From Virgibacillus_R byunsanensis (GTDB lineage Bacteria > Bacillota > Bacilli > Bacillales > Amphibacillaceae): DNA of 64,000 nt. The notes under the pieces are model-generated. The model searched no databases, had not been told where the DNA came from, and worked only from the letters and a program-made list of their open reading frames with translations. The stretch's first letter is position 1; the number at the start of each line of letters is the position of its first letter. Where the stretch lies: positions 104,201 through 168,200 of the forward strand of contig NZ_JBHTKJ010000073.1 in NCBI RefSeq assembly GCF_042675965.1. Reading direction: 5' to 3'. Shown here in pieces: positions 34,540 to 42,572 of this stretch. The position numbers and the translations under genes are program-made.

Positions 34540-34650
34540 TTGTGAACTTTGGCTTTTGAAGCGTAAACTTTGGCCACTTCCTGCTAATCTTTGGCCAGTG
34601 TGATTATTACTTTGGCCTTCCAACTATAAACTTTGGCTTTATGCCTAAAA
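34540..34650 (+). repeat. 21-nt tandem array, family A, locus 3
   Basis: Five CTTTGGC cores start at 34548, 34569, 34590, 34611 and 34632, exactly 21 nt apart. It lies between the NERD gene start and the 3' end of the DUF1992 gene. Confidence 0.87.
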
Positions 34651-34670
34651 ATCCATCCAATCCGGTCTAA

Positions 34671-35027
34671 TTACTCTACAACATTTCGTTGCAAAGATGG
34701 AGGACAGGCATAATTATATTCCTTAATCTTTTTATTTACCTCTTTAATCAACTTCCGCTTCTCTTTTCCTTCTAACTTGTCGAGGTCGTCCTTCAACTTA
34801 TCAATTTTATTTCCTAATTCTATCCATCTTGGCAAAACGTGATTATCCTTCATTGTTTTATATAATTGCTTCTCAGCGGGGTTAAGGTAATCCTGGCGCA
34901 GTTTGAGAGGCTTTCCTTTTCCAGGAAGGTTATCAAATTGTCCTTCTCTTTCCGCTTTCTTAATAATTTCGGTCATGTGATCTGTGTACTGTAGTTTATC
35001 TTCAAATTCTTCTTTTTTGTCCGCCAT
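34671..35027 (-). CDS. DUF1992-domain protein (DnaJC28-like conserved domain)
   Basis: 118 residues from the ATG at 35027, with GGGTGG 8 nt upstream. It carries the DUF1992 signature IIKKAEREGQFDNLPGKGKPLKL, then NPAEKQLYKTMKDNHVLPRWIELGNKIDKL and a charged helix. The family is found as a short stand-alone protein in many Firmicutes; its function is not known. Confidence 0.85.
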   Translation of the reverse strand: MADKKEEFEDKLQYTDHMTEIIKKAEREGQFDNLPGKGKPLKLRQDYLNPAEKQLYKTMKDNHVLPRWIELGNKIDKLKDDLDKLEGKEKRKLIKEVNKKIKEYNYACPPSLQRNVVE

Positions 35028-35109
35028 GGGACGCACCACCCATCACTATAGTATTCTATTCTCAGAGTAAAACTCCTGCAACAGTGACTCCACTTACGAT
35101 TCTCTCCTC

Positions 35110-35778
35110 TTAATATTGGAATTCGGCTTCGACTCTTGCTTCGATAATAATCTGGCCTGGTTCAATTGGTGTCGCTATACTTTGTTCCGTAGCAGCAAAC
35201 GTTTTATAGGTTATTGGCTCCTCACTTACTTTTTCAAAAATTTTAACCGGGACAGGATTCAGATTTAGCTGCATCGACTCAGCAATGGTTTGTGCTTTGG
35301 CCTGTGCATTTTCAAGAGCAGCACGTAACGCTTGTTGGTAATACATGTCACGATTTCGAACCGTGAACTGAATATTCGATACACGGTTTACACCGTTTTC
35401 AACTGCGACATCGATCATGTTCCCCGCCTGATTAATGTCTGTGATCTCTACATTAATTGTATTGTTAACCTCATACCCTCTGAAAACCTGAGTGCCATCC
35501 GGATAATCATATCTAGGATTAATAGTGTAACCAACCGTTTGAATATTTTCCCGATTAATTCCTAACTGTAGCAAAGCTTGGATGACCTGATTCATAATAG
35601 TAGCGTTTTCTTGTTGAGCTTGGCTAAGGGTATCATTTTCAGTTATAACTTCCAACTGAATATTAACGATATGGGGTTTAATTGAAACACTCCCATTCCC
35701 GGTAACCTTCATAATCCCGGATTGCTGTCGATTATGTTGTTGTACATAGGGATAATACACAACCATTCCACCTTTCAT
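35110..35778 (-). CDS. SIMPL-domain (DUF541) protein
   Basis: About 222 residues. The DUF541 features are GIMKVTGNGSVSIKPHIVNIQLEVITENDTLSQAQQENATIMNQVI, then IQTVGYTINPRYDY and YEVNNTINVEITD, and the C-terminal GQIIIEARVEAEFQY. No signal peptide is visible, unlike many relatives. I favour the ATG at 35778; ATG 35787 is too close to its AAGGTG site. Function unknown; related proteins oligomerise. Confidence 0.85.
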   Translation of the reverse strand: MKGGMVVYYPYVQQHNRQQSGIMKVTGNGSVSIKPHIVNIQLEVITENDTLSQAQQENATIMNQVIQALLQLGINRENIQTVGYTINPRYDYPDGTQVFRGYEVNNTINVEITDINQAGNMIDVAVENGVNRVSNIQFTVRNRDMYYQQALRAALENAQAKAQTIAESMQLNLNPVPVKIFEKVSEEPITYKTFAATEQSIATPIEPGQIIIEARVEAEFQY

Positions 35779-35879
35779 GGAGCTCATTACACCTTAGTAA
35801 ATAATATGCCTATTATAACGAAATGATCCTATTGATTTGTAACGTATCTTTTACAAAGTCGTCTAGATAATAAAGGGGA

Positions 35880-36216
35880 ATATCCACCATGAAGCATTTT
35901 TTATTGTTATTAGTTCGGTTACGGAACAGGTAACGGCGGTGTTCGTACAGATGAACCTAATGAAGGGATTGTTGAAATAAGCTATATTGCTCAAATGAAG
36001 GAAAGTAGCGTATTGGTTGTCGACCAGTTACTAGATCAATCGTTTGAACAAATTGATATGGATACCATTCTTAGTCGTGTAAGCGTAGCAACATTAACGA
36101 ACTTGATCAAGAATTTGTACAGACAGTCATTACAGGTTGGTGAAAAAGGTGATGTGATTATGGAATCTTTTCTACAGCGAAACAGTTGGAACGGGTTATT
36201 GATGAGGAATAAGAAT
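35880..36216 (+). pseudogene. Decayed gene of unknown family
   Basis: A ribosome-binding-site-like AAAGGGG precedes an ATG near 35889 (MKHFLLLLV) whose frame stops early. A second frame then runs GYGTGNGGVRTDEPNEGIVEISYIAQMKESSVLVVDQLL to LIKNL. A third frame ends naturally as FSTAKQLERVIDEE with a stop at about 36212, just before a strong terminator. The layout suggests one former gene of about 110 codons with frameshifts. I could not identify the family. Confidence 0.35.
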
Positions 36217-36218
36217 AA

Positions 36219-36251
36219 GCAAAAAGGCAGCCCCTCAGCTGCCTTTTTTTA
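36219..36251. terminator. Bidirectional terminator by sspP
   Basis: Perfect stem AAAAAGGCAGC/GCTGCCTTTTT (36221-36231 with 36239-36249) with T-runs on both strands. Confidence 0.8.
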
Positions 36252-36401
36252 CATATCGTGACCAGGATTATGTTTTTGTCGTGAATGATTTCGATTTTTT
36301 ACCTTATGTGACCCATCTAACGGTTCACCATGTGGTTGCTCTGGACTTTTAGGTAACTTGGGGTTCTCTTGTTGTTTAGGTCCTTTTGGTTTTCCACCCA
36401 T
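36249..36401 (-). CDS. sspP: Small acid-soluble spore protein P
   Basis: 50 residues from the ATG at 36401 (AAGGGTGG upstream). The C-terminal EPLDGSHKVKNRNHSRQKHNPGHDM aligns closely with Bacillus SspP (also called CotL), with its hallmark GS-KVKNRNH-RQKHN block. It is expressed in the forespore in relatives. The N-terminal half is rich in Lys, Pro and Gly. An upstream in-frame extension lacks support. Confidence 0.88.
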   Translation of the reverse strand: MGGKPKGPKQQENPKLPKSPEQPHGEPLDGSHKVKNRNHSRQKHNPGHDM

Positions 36402-36557
36402 AATCACACCACCCTTTCGTTGATACACGTTAGCTTGTCCGTTTTTAAAAAACATATTGGATTTTTGTTACATAAATTTTAAGTAAATCATATTTCTTGC
36501 CTACATGATCCCTACCTTCCCTAAATACACTAGTTAACGTATCAACGGAGGCTCTTA

Positions 36558-36671
36558 ATGAGTAAGTACCAATTTTGGTCAATTGTAGGAGTAATTCTCG
36601 TTATTACAATCCCTTTAATTTTAAGTATTTTCTTTACTAGCGACACAACGGACCCATCAGAAGCATATTAG
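36558..36671 (+). CDS. Tiny membrane protein (possibly truncated)
   Basis: 37 residues: MSKYQFWSIVGVILVITIPLI, LSIFFTSDTTDPSEAY. One membrane helix. GGAGG is 8 nt before the ATG, so it is probably translated. The short extracytoplasmic tail and the decayed DNA that follows suggest it may be the first part of a larger broken gene. Confidence 0.4.
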   Translation: MSKYQFWSIVGVILVITIPLILSIFFTSDTTDPSEAY

Positions 36672-36673
36672 CG

Positions 36674-36880
36674 ATGCTACCGACTACGACAACGGGGTTG
36701 AAACATGCAGAACAAGTAATTGCTTATGGAGGAGATTAAGTGATTCCAGATGGTGTTGCCCTGTTTGGTGACATTGAACCAAGTTTTCCAGTGGATTCAG
36801 CTTTTATAAGGGCTGGTATGATACCTTGTCTGATTCGGTTTATGAACCAACACTGTCTGGATATAAAGCAGGATAAATTC
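36674..36880 (+). pseudogene. Decayed ORF fragments
   Basis: MLPTTTTGLKHAEQVIAYGGD ends at a TAA. A GTG two nt later, with GGAGGAG upstream, continues VIPDGVALFGDIEPSFPVDSAF. A different frame then gives GWYDTLSDSVYEPTLSGYKAG and a stop. This reads like remains of one or two genes with a stop and a frameshift. Family not recognised. Confidence 0.3.
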
Positions 36881-36906
36881 CTACTTTTTTCTATTACTGA
36901 AAGTCA

Positions 36907-37458
36907 TCAATCCCAATAATCAGGGTCAGACATGCGTAATTCCTCCACTATATCGTCTAAGTCTGCAGGTGTGATTAAAAAAATCGGATAATTTTCAGTT
37001 TGCTTGGCTTGTTCATATAAAAACCGGTTGCTTCCAGGATTTTCATCGTCTAATAAAATAAGACATGCCTCACTCTTGTCGACAAGCCACATATTTTTTG
37101 CTTTAAATTGAAAGGCTCCTTTATAGTCACCTTGGTAAATAGGTTTGTAAAAATCTGCATCCATCGTTAGTTTTTGATACTTTTCCTGAAGCTGTTCAGG
37201 CCAGCGACTTTCCTGGTTTTCAAATGGCGGCATAATGGCAAATTTGATATCATACGTCTTTTGTAAATCGATAATCACTTCTGCAGTCCACAATTCAACA
37301 CCCATTTGCCCAGAAATCAAGACCCATTCTAAACCGTCTTCAATAAAACCTATTAGTTTCTTTTGAATCGCAGCTTTAATAAACGTTATCTTATGGTCGT
37401 CCTCTTTAAAAATACCTAATTCCATTGGTTTATATCCTGTTATTGTCAGTACTTTCAT
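36907..37458 (-). CDS. ypsA: SLOG-family protein YpsA (DUF1273)
   Basis: 183 residues: MKVLTITGYKPMELGIFKEDD, FIEDGLEWVLISGQMGVELWTAEVI (the SLOG glycine region, GQ-G-E), YDIKFAIMPPFENQE and KSEACLILLDDENPGS. This is the YpsA family; in B. subtilis ypsA lies beside gpsB, but no gpsB is seen here. Its role, linked to cell division and stress in relatives, is inferred from the family. Confidence 0.88.
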   Translation of the reverse strand: MKVLTITGYKPMELGIFKEDDHKITFIKAAIQKKLIGFIEDGLEWVLISGQMGVELWTAEVIIDLQKTYDIKFAIMPPFENQESRWPEQLQEKYQKLTMDADFYKPIYQGDYKGAFQFKAKNMWLVDKSEACLILLDDENPGSNRFLYEQAKQTENYPIFLITPADLDDIVEELRMSDPDYWD

Positions 37459-37487
37459 AATTATATGTTACCTTTCTATTGTTAGAA

Positions 37488-37632
37488 AAATTGGCTTATC
37501 GTTAAAGGGATTCTTAGTAAGCGTACTTTGCTTTCTTAGAATCCCTTATGCTCTGGAGTGCAAGTTTTAATGGCAGAAGCCTTAGTTGCACTTATGCAGA
37601 TAAGATAGTTTTATACTTTTTTATCTGCTAAT
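37488..37632. repeat. Structured repeat family E, copy 2 (longer)
   Basis: It shares TTGGCTTATCG and GCCTTAGTTGNACTTNTG with copy 1 at 19541-19612, but has about 80 nt inserted between them. The insert carries a hairpin AAGGGATTCT/AGAATCCCTT. The long stem is GCAGATAA/TTATCTGC, where copy 1 has GTAGATAA/TTATCTAC: the same stem kept by a paired change. Confidence 0.65.
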
Positions 37633-37659
37633 AAAAAGCTGGCATGATCTCTGCCAGCT
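37632..37659 (-). terminator. Terminator of CotD-like gene
   Basis: AGCTGGCA/TGCCAGCT stem (37638-37645 with 37652-37659) followed by TTTTTAT on the reverse strand. Confidence 0.7.
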
Positions 37660-37670
37660 CCTCATTAAGA

Positions 37671-38159
37671 TTAACACCCTTTATTTGGTTTTTTCCAGTG
37701 ATTCATTCCGGCACTTGGATAACCTGGTGTTGCTGCACCAGCTACTTGACTTCCAGGTCCATATCCCGGTACCATTTGGTTACTTGGCCCGTATCCTGGT
37801 GAAGTCGCGCCTGCCACCTGACTTCCTGGTCCGTATCCTGGTGTTGCTGCTCCTGCTACTTGACTTCCTGGCCCGTATCCTGGTGAGGTTGCGCCTGCTA
37901 CTTGACTTCCTGGCCCGTTCCCAGGTGTTTGGAAGGATCCTCCATATTCATCAACACTGTTAAACGTATTTCTAACAGAAGTGGAATGAGGGTATACATG
38001 CCTATTTCTAGTTAGATGATGATTCATGACTGTCGTATGAGAAGGATGTACGTGCTCAACCGTATTCTCAAAACAATTATGAACAACATTTTCTCTAACA
38101 GGGTAAACGACTCGATCTGTCGGTCTTGGACGACCACAATCTGGTCTATGGTGTCTCAT
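37671..38159 (-). CDS. CotD-family spore coat protein with Gly-Pro repeats
   Basis: 162 residues from the ATG at 38159 (AAAGGGG upstream). The N-terminal half is His/Arg-rich like CotD (RHHRPDCGRPRPTDRVV, ENTVEHVHPSHTTVMNHH, RHVYPHSTSVRNTFNSVDE). The C-terminal half is a tandem repeat of about 14 residues, GYGPGSQVAGATSP, with four full copies and variants, ending in a single Cys. Inner-coat location is inferred. The repeats suggest the array can change length by slippage. Confidence 0.82.
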   Translation of the reverse strand: MRHHRPDCGRPRPTDRVVYPVRENVVHNCFENTVEHVHPSHTTVMNHHLTRNRHVYPHSTSVRNTFNSVDEYGGSFQTPGNGPGSQVAGATSPGYGPGSQVAGAATPGYGPGSQVAGATSPGYGPSNQMVPGYGPGSQVAGAATPGYPSAGMNHWKKPNKGC

Positions 38160-38298
38160 AAATAATCCCCTTTCTTCAAATAGATACACTATTAACCTAT
38201 GGCAAATGACTATGGGGTGTATAATGCATTTACCTATTTTGAGGAAAAAGACTATGATTATCGCGCCCGATTTATCATAGGATATCTGACCAATCCTT

Positions 38299-38658
38299 TT
38301 ATAATCGTTGGAGATGCGTATCTTTAAAACCTGTAGGGTATTTCAGACCATAGCCAAACATTCTATCCATTCCAATATGAGCGACCCATATCAATCCTAT
38401 TATAAGTACAAAACTAATTATAAACGTTACCCCGATCAACACAACTAGTATGGGAAGAATATAGGAATGAAAAATGTTATATATAATGGCACCCACTTCA
38501 TTATTAAATAAGTATCCAAGCATTGATAAGTCTGGTACGAATAATAACAGAATAAAAAGTAACCAACTAGCATCCATAGCAGCATAAAAATAAGTGCTTA
38601 TTAATAAAACCATCAGCCCTTCTATATGTATAAATATTTTATTTATAGTATTCACCAC
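38299..38658 (-). CDS. DUF4260-family membrane protein
   Basis: 119 residues, four hydrophobic segments, with the family marks WLLFILLLFVPDLSMLGYLFNN, GAIIYNIFHSYILPI and WVAHIGMDRMFGYGLKYPTGFKDTHLQRL. Function unknown. Single gene. Confidence 0.85.
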   Translation of the reverse strand: MVNTINKIFIHIEGLMVLLISTYFYAAMDASWLLFILLLFVPDLSMLGYLFNNEVGAIIYNIFHSYILPILVVLIGVTFIISFVLIIGLIWVAHIGMDRMFGYGLKYPTGFKDTHLQRL

Positions 38659-38838
38659 CTAACCTCCAATTTCAAACAATCATTTTCTCAGCATGTTTTG
38701 GAATAATAAACAGGCTCATTTTTTTACCATTGTTACGGAGCCAATTATTTACTTGCCTGATTTGTTTTTTTAATCACCACCTATGAAGTAGCCAGTTAGC
38801 CACGTTTTCTAATAATTGCGGTGGTATAAATTTCTCCC

Positions 38839-39270
38839 TCATTTCTCCTTTTTCGTACTTATTTTAATCGTAATTGCCTTCTTTTTATGTTGTGGTACTT
38901 TTCCTTTATGTTGTTTTTTTAATAAATCCCTTATTTCTTTAAGTAGTTCTTCCTTTGCGTCACGCTTAGGTTCTTTTTCTTTGTCGCCCCTGATCTTATT
39001 GATCAGACGTATGAAAAAAAAGATTGATACGGCTATTACTACAAAATCAAATACTGACTGGATAAACTCACCATACAAAATTTCTGCTCTTCTGACGGTA
39101 TATTTTAAGTTTGTAAAGTCAATCCCATCTATTAAGATTCCCAATAATGGCATCATGATATTCTCGACTAGTGAAGTCACAATTTTTCCGAATGCAGTCC
39201 CGATGATAACAGCAACTGCGAGTTCGACTACGTTTCCTTTCAATGCAAAATCTTTAAAATCTGGCCACAA
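38839..39270 (-). CDS. mscL: Large-conductance mechanosensitive channel
   Basis: 143 residues starting at TTG 39270, which gives the canonical N-terminus M-WPDFKDFALKGN and has AGAGGG 8 nt upstream; the upstream GTG leaves no room for a binding site. Helix 1 is VVELAVAVIIGTAFGKIVTSLVENIMMPLLG, helix 2 FDFVVIAVSIFFFIRLINKI. The tail is a basic bundle helix longer than usual (KKQHKGKVPQHKKKAITIKISTKKEK). The channel opens on sudden osmotic downshift. Confidence 0.93.
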   Translation of the reverse strand: MWPDFKDFALKGNVVELAVAVIIGTAFGKIVTSLVENIMMPLLGILIDGIDFTNLKYTVRRAEILYGEFIQSVFDFVVIAVSIFFFIRLINKIRGDKEKEPKRDAKEELLKEIRDLLKKQHKGKVPQHKKKAITIKISTKKEK

Positions 39271-39377
39271 AAGACTCACCCTCTATTATAGGTTGTACTA
39301 TTTTTATATGTTATGGATTGGGTGAATAGCACACTTGTGGCAAGGTGAAATTTGATGGAGTACATTCTCTGTTGCGG

Positions 39378-39490
39378 AATTGTGAACTTTGGCTTTTGTG
39401 TTGTGAACTTTGGCTTTTGAACGGTAACTTTGGCTTTTGCTCTATAACTTTGGCCTAAACACCCAAAACTTTGGCTTTTTACTCAAAACA
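39378..39490 (+). repeat. 21-nt tandem array, family A, locus 4
   Basis: Five CTTTGGC cores start at 39387, 39408, 39428, 39448 and 39469 (steps 21, 20, 20, 21). The array opens with AATTGTGAACTTTGGCTTTT, the same opening as loci 2 and 3. It lies between the divergent mscL and RpiR-type genes; the rest of that gap is AT-rich. Confidence 0.85.
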
Positions 39491-39737
39491 GGTATTTTTC
39501 CTTTCATAATTCCCAATTACTCAATGGCAAGATATACCTCCTACCGTATCAAATTTTCTCATATTATTTTTTCAAGCTTAGCTAATTTGCCTTTAGTAAA
39601 TTATTTAAAAATTTAATATTGCGGAAATAGTCAAAACGTGCTAAAGTACTCTTTAAATAAAGTATTCACTTTATATTTATATTAAAATAAAGGTAACACT
39701 TCTTTTCTTAAAAAATGACTTCTCCGCGGAGGACTGT

Positions 39738-40574
39738 ATGGAACATATATTTAGTTCAATTAAAAAAAAGCAAGCGACTTTTTCGAAGGCGTTTAAAAGG
39801 GTTTCCACCTACGTCTTTAATGACCCAAAAATCTTCGCAATTCATTCGGCAGCCCAGGCTGGCAGACGAATGGGCGTAAGTGAAACAACTGTTATACGAT
39901 TTAGTCATGCACTTGGTTATTCCGGTTACAAGGCGCTACAAGAAGATGTACAGTTCAATCTTTTTCAAAAAAGTAGTTTAAGTGATTATGCCGAAACGAA
40001 ACGCTCAGAAAATAACCACTCCATTAAAGCTATGATGCATAACGATATGGATAATATTTTAAAACTAACAGAACAAATAGCAGATCAGGACCTTGAGGAA
40101 ACTGTTACTAGAATAGCTAATGCTGATCGGTTACTTATTTCGGGGGTCCGCTCATCACATGCACTAGCTAGCTGGTTCTCGTTTGCACTTGATCTCGTAG
40201 TTGGAAATACCCGTTTTTATCAACCAAATGTTGATGATGTGTTACTACGTATCAGTGAATTAACGAAACGTAGTGTCTTTGTAGCTTTTTCATTTCACCG
40301 TTATGCGGTAGAAACAGTGCATATTGCAAAATTGGCTCAACAACAGGGAGCATTCGTCATCGCATTCACGGATTCTCCATTTGCTCCTATAACAGAATTC
40401 TCGGATCTTACGTTAGCTGTACAATTAAATGTAAAATCTACACTAGATGCTGCACCTGTTGTCTTCTCATTAATGAACAGTATTGTCTCAACAATATCAT
40501 TACGAAATTCAGAAGCTTTCCAGGAAAGAGTTGAACGTTTTGATTCTATTGAAGCACAGGATTTTTTCCCATAA
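39738..40574 (+). CDS. RpiR-family regulator (HTH + SIS)
   Basis: 278 residues. The N-terminal HTH_6 domain reads FSKAFKRVSTYVFNDPKIFAIHSAAQAGRRMGVSETTVIRFSHALGYSGYKALQEDVQ. The SIS domain follows (RIANADRLLISGVRSSHALASWFSFALDLV, FVAFSFHRYAVETVHIAKLAQQQGAFVIAFTDSPFAP). SIS domains in this family sense sugar phosphates or other phosphorylated ligands. It heads the amino-acid racemase/deacylase cluster, with the next gene 25 bp downstream, so it is probably its regulator. Confidence 0.9.
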   Translation: MEHIFSSIKKKQATFSKAFKRVSTYVFNDPKIFAIHSAAQAGRRMGVSETTVIRFSHALGYSGYKALQEDVQFNLFQKSSLSDYAETKRSENNHSIKAMMHNDMDNILKLTEQIADQDLEETVTRIANADRLLISGVRSSHALASWFSFALDLVVGNTRFYQPNVDDVLLRISELTKRSVFVAFSFHRYAVETVHIAKLAQQQGAFVIAFTDSPFAPITEFSDLTLAVQLNVKSTLDAAPVVFSLMNSIVSTISLRNSEAFQERVERFDSIEAQDFFP

Positions 40575-40599
40575 TATCAATTGAAAGGAGTTTTTATAC

Positions 40600-41733
40600 G
40601 TGAAATCAACTATTGAAAAATTAACGCCTACGTTAACAGATATATTCAGACATTTACATGAACATCCGGAAATTAGTTGGGAAGAATATGAAACAACCCA
40701 ATATATTAAAAATTTATTCGAAGAGTATGCATGCAGGGTGTCTACCTTTAAAAACTCCACTGGTTTAGTGGTTGAAGTCGGTCAAGGGAAACCAGTCGTT
40801 GGGTTACGAGCAGATATTGATGCACTTTGGCAGGAAGTGAACGGTACATTTCAGGGAAATCATTCCTGTGGACATGATTCTCACATGACTATTGCAATTG
40901 GATCTTTACTAACCTTGTTAGAGGGTGGACATCCAGACAATGGTACATTCCGGTTTATTTTTCAACCTGCAGAGGAAAAAGGAAATGGAGCTTTAACTCT
41001 TGTAGAGGAGGGGATAATTGATGATGTCGACTTTTTATATGGCATGCACCTAAGACCAATCCAAGAGTTGCAACATGAGCAATTTGCACCTGCTATCCAA
41101 CACGGTGCAGCTAGATTCCTAGAAGGTACCATTCGCGGAGAAGACGCCCATGGTGCTCGCCCACATTTAAACGCAAATGCTATTCAAGTGGGGAGTGAAT
41201 TTTTCCAGCACATTAACAGTATACATATCGACCCTATGATTCCACATTCGGTTAAAATGACATCCTTTCAAGCAGGCGGGAAAAACGCTAATATCATTCC
41301 AGGTTCTGCAACATTTTCATTAGATTTGCGTGCCCAAACCAATGAAGCGATGGATGATTTGATGGCTAAGGTGGAACGTATTAGTAATATGCTTGCGGAT
41401 TATCACGAAGTAAAAGTGGATTTGAAAATGAGTGCAAATGTTGCTGCTGCGGTAATTAATGACGAAGCAAGTTCGATTATGCGAGAGGCAATCATCGAAT
41501 GTGTTGGTGAGGAGAAACTCGAACCGATGATCACCACTACTGGTGGAGATGATTTTCATTTTTACACGATCAAACGACCTAATGTAAAAGCAACTATGCT
41601 TGCGATCGGATGTAATCTACAACCAGGACTTCATCATCCAGATATGACGTTTAACCACGATGCAATACCACCGGCAGTTGAAATCGTAACAGATGCGTTA
41701 ATCAAAACGGTTAAAAAATACAACCAGGCATAA
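40600..41733 (+). CDS. M20-family amidohydrolase, probable N-succinyl-L-amino acid desuccinylase
   Basis: 377 residues. M20D metal-site motifs: HLHEHPEISWEEYETT, GLRADIDALWQ, NHSCGHDSHMT, FQPAEEKGNGA and the late GLHHPDMTFNHDAI. The central dimerisation domain has GARPHLNANAIQVG. It sits between an RpiR regulator and GNAT and racemase genes. By the Geobacillus NSAR operon model it would remove the N-succinyl group from the L-isomer, making the D-to-L route irreversible. The substrate is inferred from context. Confidence 0.85.
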   Translation: MKSTIEKLTPTLTDIFRHLHEHPEISWEEYETTQYIKNLFEEYACRVSTFKNSTGLVVEVGQGKPVVGLRADIDALWQEVNGTFQGNHSCGHDSHMTIAIGSLLTLLEGGHPDNGTFRFIFQPAEEKGNGALTLVEEGIIDDVDFLYGMHLRPIQELQHEQFAPAIQHGAARFLEGTIRGEDAHGARPHLNANAIQVGSEFFQHINSIHIDPMIPHSVKMTSFQAGGKNANIIPGSATFSLDLRAQTNEAMDDLMAKVERISNMLADYHEVKVDLKMSANVAAAVINDEASSIMREAIIECVGEEKLEPMITTTGGDDFHFYTIKRPNVKATMLAIGCNLQPGLHHPDMTFNHDAIPPAVEIVTDALIKTVKKYNQA

Positions 41734-41746
41734 GGGAGGCTTATCC

Positions 41747-42535
41747 ATGACAGAGCAAATTGAAATCAGACGGCTAACCACGATGGACGAATTACATGAC
41801 ATGCAACATGTGGAGGAAGCCGTATGGGACATGCCCCCTACTCCCGTTCATCAGACACATACAGCCTTGCATAATGGTGGAATTATTTTAGGAGCTTTCA
41901 CGGAGGAAAAAATGATCGGTTTCCTGTATAGCTTTGCTGGCTTTGACGGTAAAAATGCTTATCTTTGTTCGCATATGCTGGGAATAATATCCACGTACCG
42001 TAAAGGTGGACTCGGAATGCGGATGAAGTTCAAACAGGCCGATATTGCTAAAAGTTTGGGTTATACCAAGATTACGTGGACATTCGATCCACTTGAAAGC
42101 CTTAATGCATATTTGAATTTACACAAACTAGGTGCTAATGGAGCTTATTATAAAGAAAATCATTATGGTTCAATGGATGATGGGCTAAACCAAGGACTAC
42201 CTACAGACCGCATCAAAATTGAATGGAATCTGGACAAAGAGCAAACAAAAAAAGATATCCATTTTGACGAAGCTAAATTATTACTACGTAAAGAAAATGA
42301 TCACCCTGTCGTCACAGATACCTTCACAAATAATTTTTCCAAAAATGAGGGTGGTTGGTTTGTCACTGTTCCTGCACATTTCCAATTGATCAAGCAACAA
42401 GACATACAGCTCGCAAAAAATTGGCGATATGAGACACGCAAGGTTTTCCAGGCATTATATTCAGAAGGTTACCAGGCAAAAGATTTTATCCATGATGGTT
42501 CAAATGATGTAAGCTATTACTATTTTTCAAAATAG
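41747..42535 (+). CDS. GNAT-family acyltransferase, probable D-amino acid N-succinyltransferase
   Basis: 262 residues. The GNAT core covers the first 150 residues: IEIRRLTTMDELHDMQHVEEAVWDMPPTPVHQTHTALHNGGIILGAF, LCSHMLGIISTYRKGGLGMRMK (acyl-CoA loop) and ITWTFDPLESLNAYLNLHKLGA. A C-terminal extension of about 100 residues is typical of the COG3375 group found beside NSAR genes. In that pathway the enzyme would succinylate D-amino acids using succinyl-CoA. AGGGAGG precedes the start, 13 bp after the M20 gene. Confidence 0.8.
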   Translation: MTEQIEIRRLTTMDELHDMQHVEEAVWDMPPTPVHQTHTALHNGGIILGAFTEEKMIGFLYSFAGFDGKNAYLCSHMLGIISTYRKGGLGMRMKFKQADIAKSLGYTKITWTFDPLESLNAYLNLHKLGANGAYYKENHYGSMDDGLNQGLPTDRIKIEWNLDKEQTKKDIHFDEAKLLLRKENDHPVVTDTFTNNFSKNEGGWFVTVPAHFQLIKQQDIQLAKNWRYETRKVFQALYSEGYQAKDFIHDGSNDVSYYYFSK

Positions 42536-42572
42536 TTTAGGATATATGCTATAAAATCAGGAGGTAATAACA

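Noticed and set aside
38199..38327. 42-codon + strand frame (MANDYGVYNAF...) overlapping the DUF4260 gene end
   Set aside because: No binding site, overlaps a supported gene on the other strand, and matches no known family.
25418..39490. CTTTGGC arrays as CRISPR arrays
   Set aside because: The conserved core is only 7-10 nt with 10-14 nt of filler, spacing is 20-21 nt, and there are no cas genes. CRISPR repeats are longer and nearly identical.
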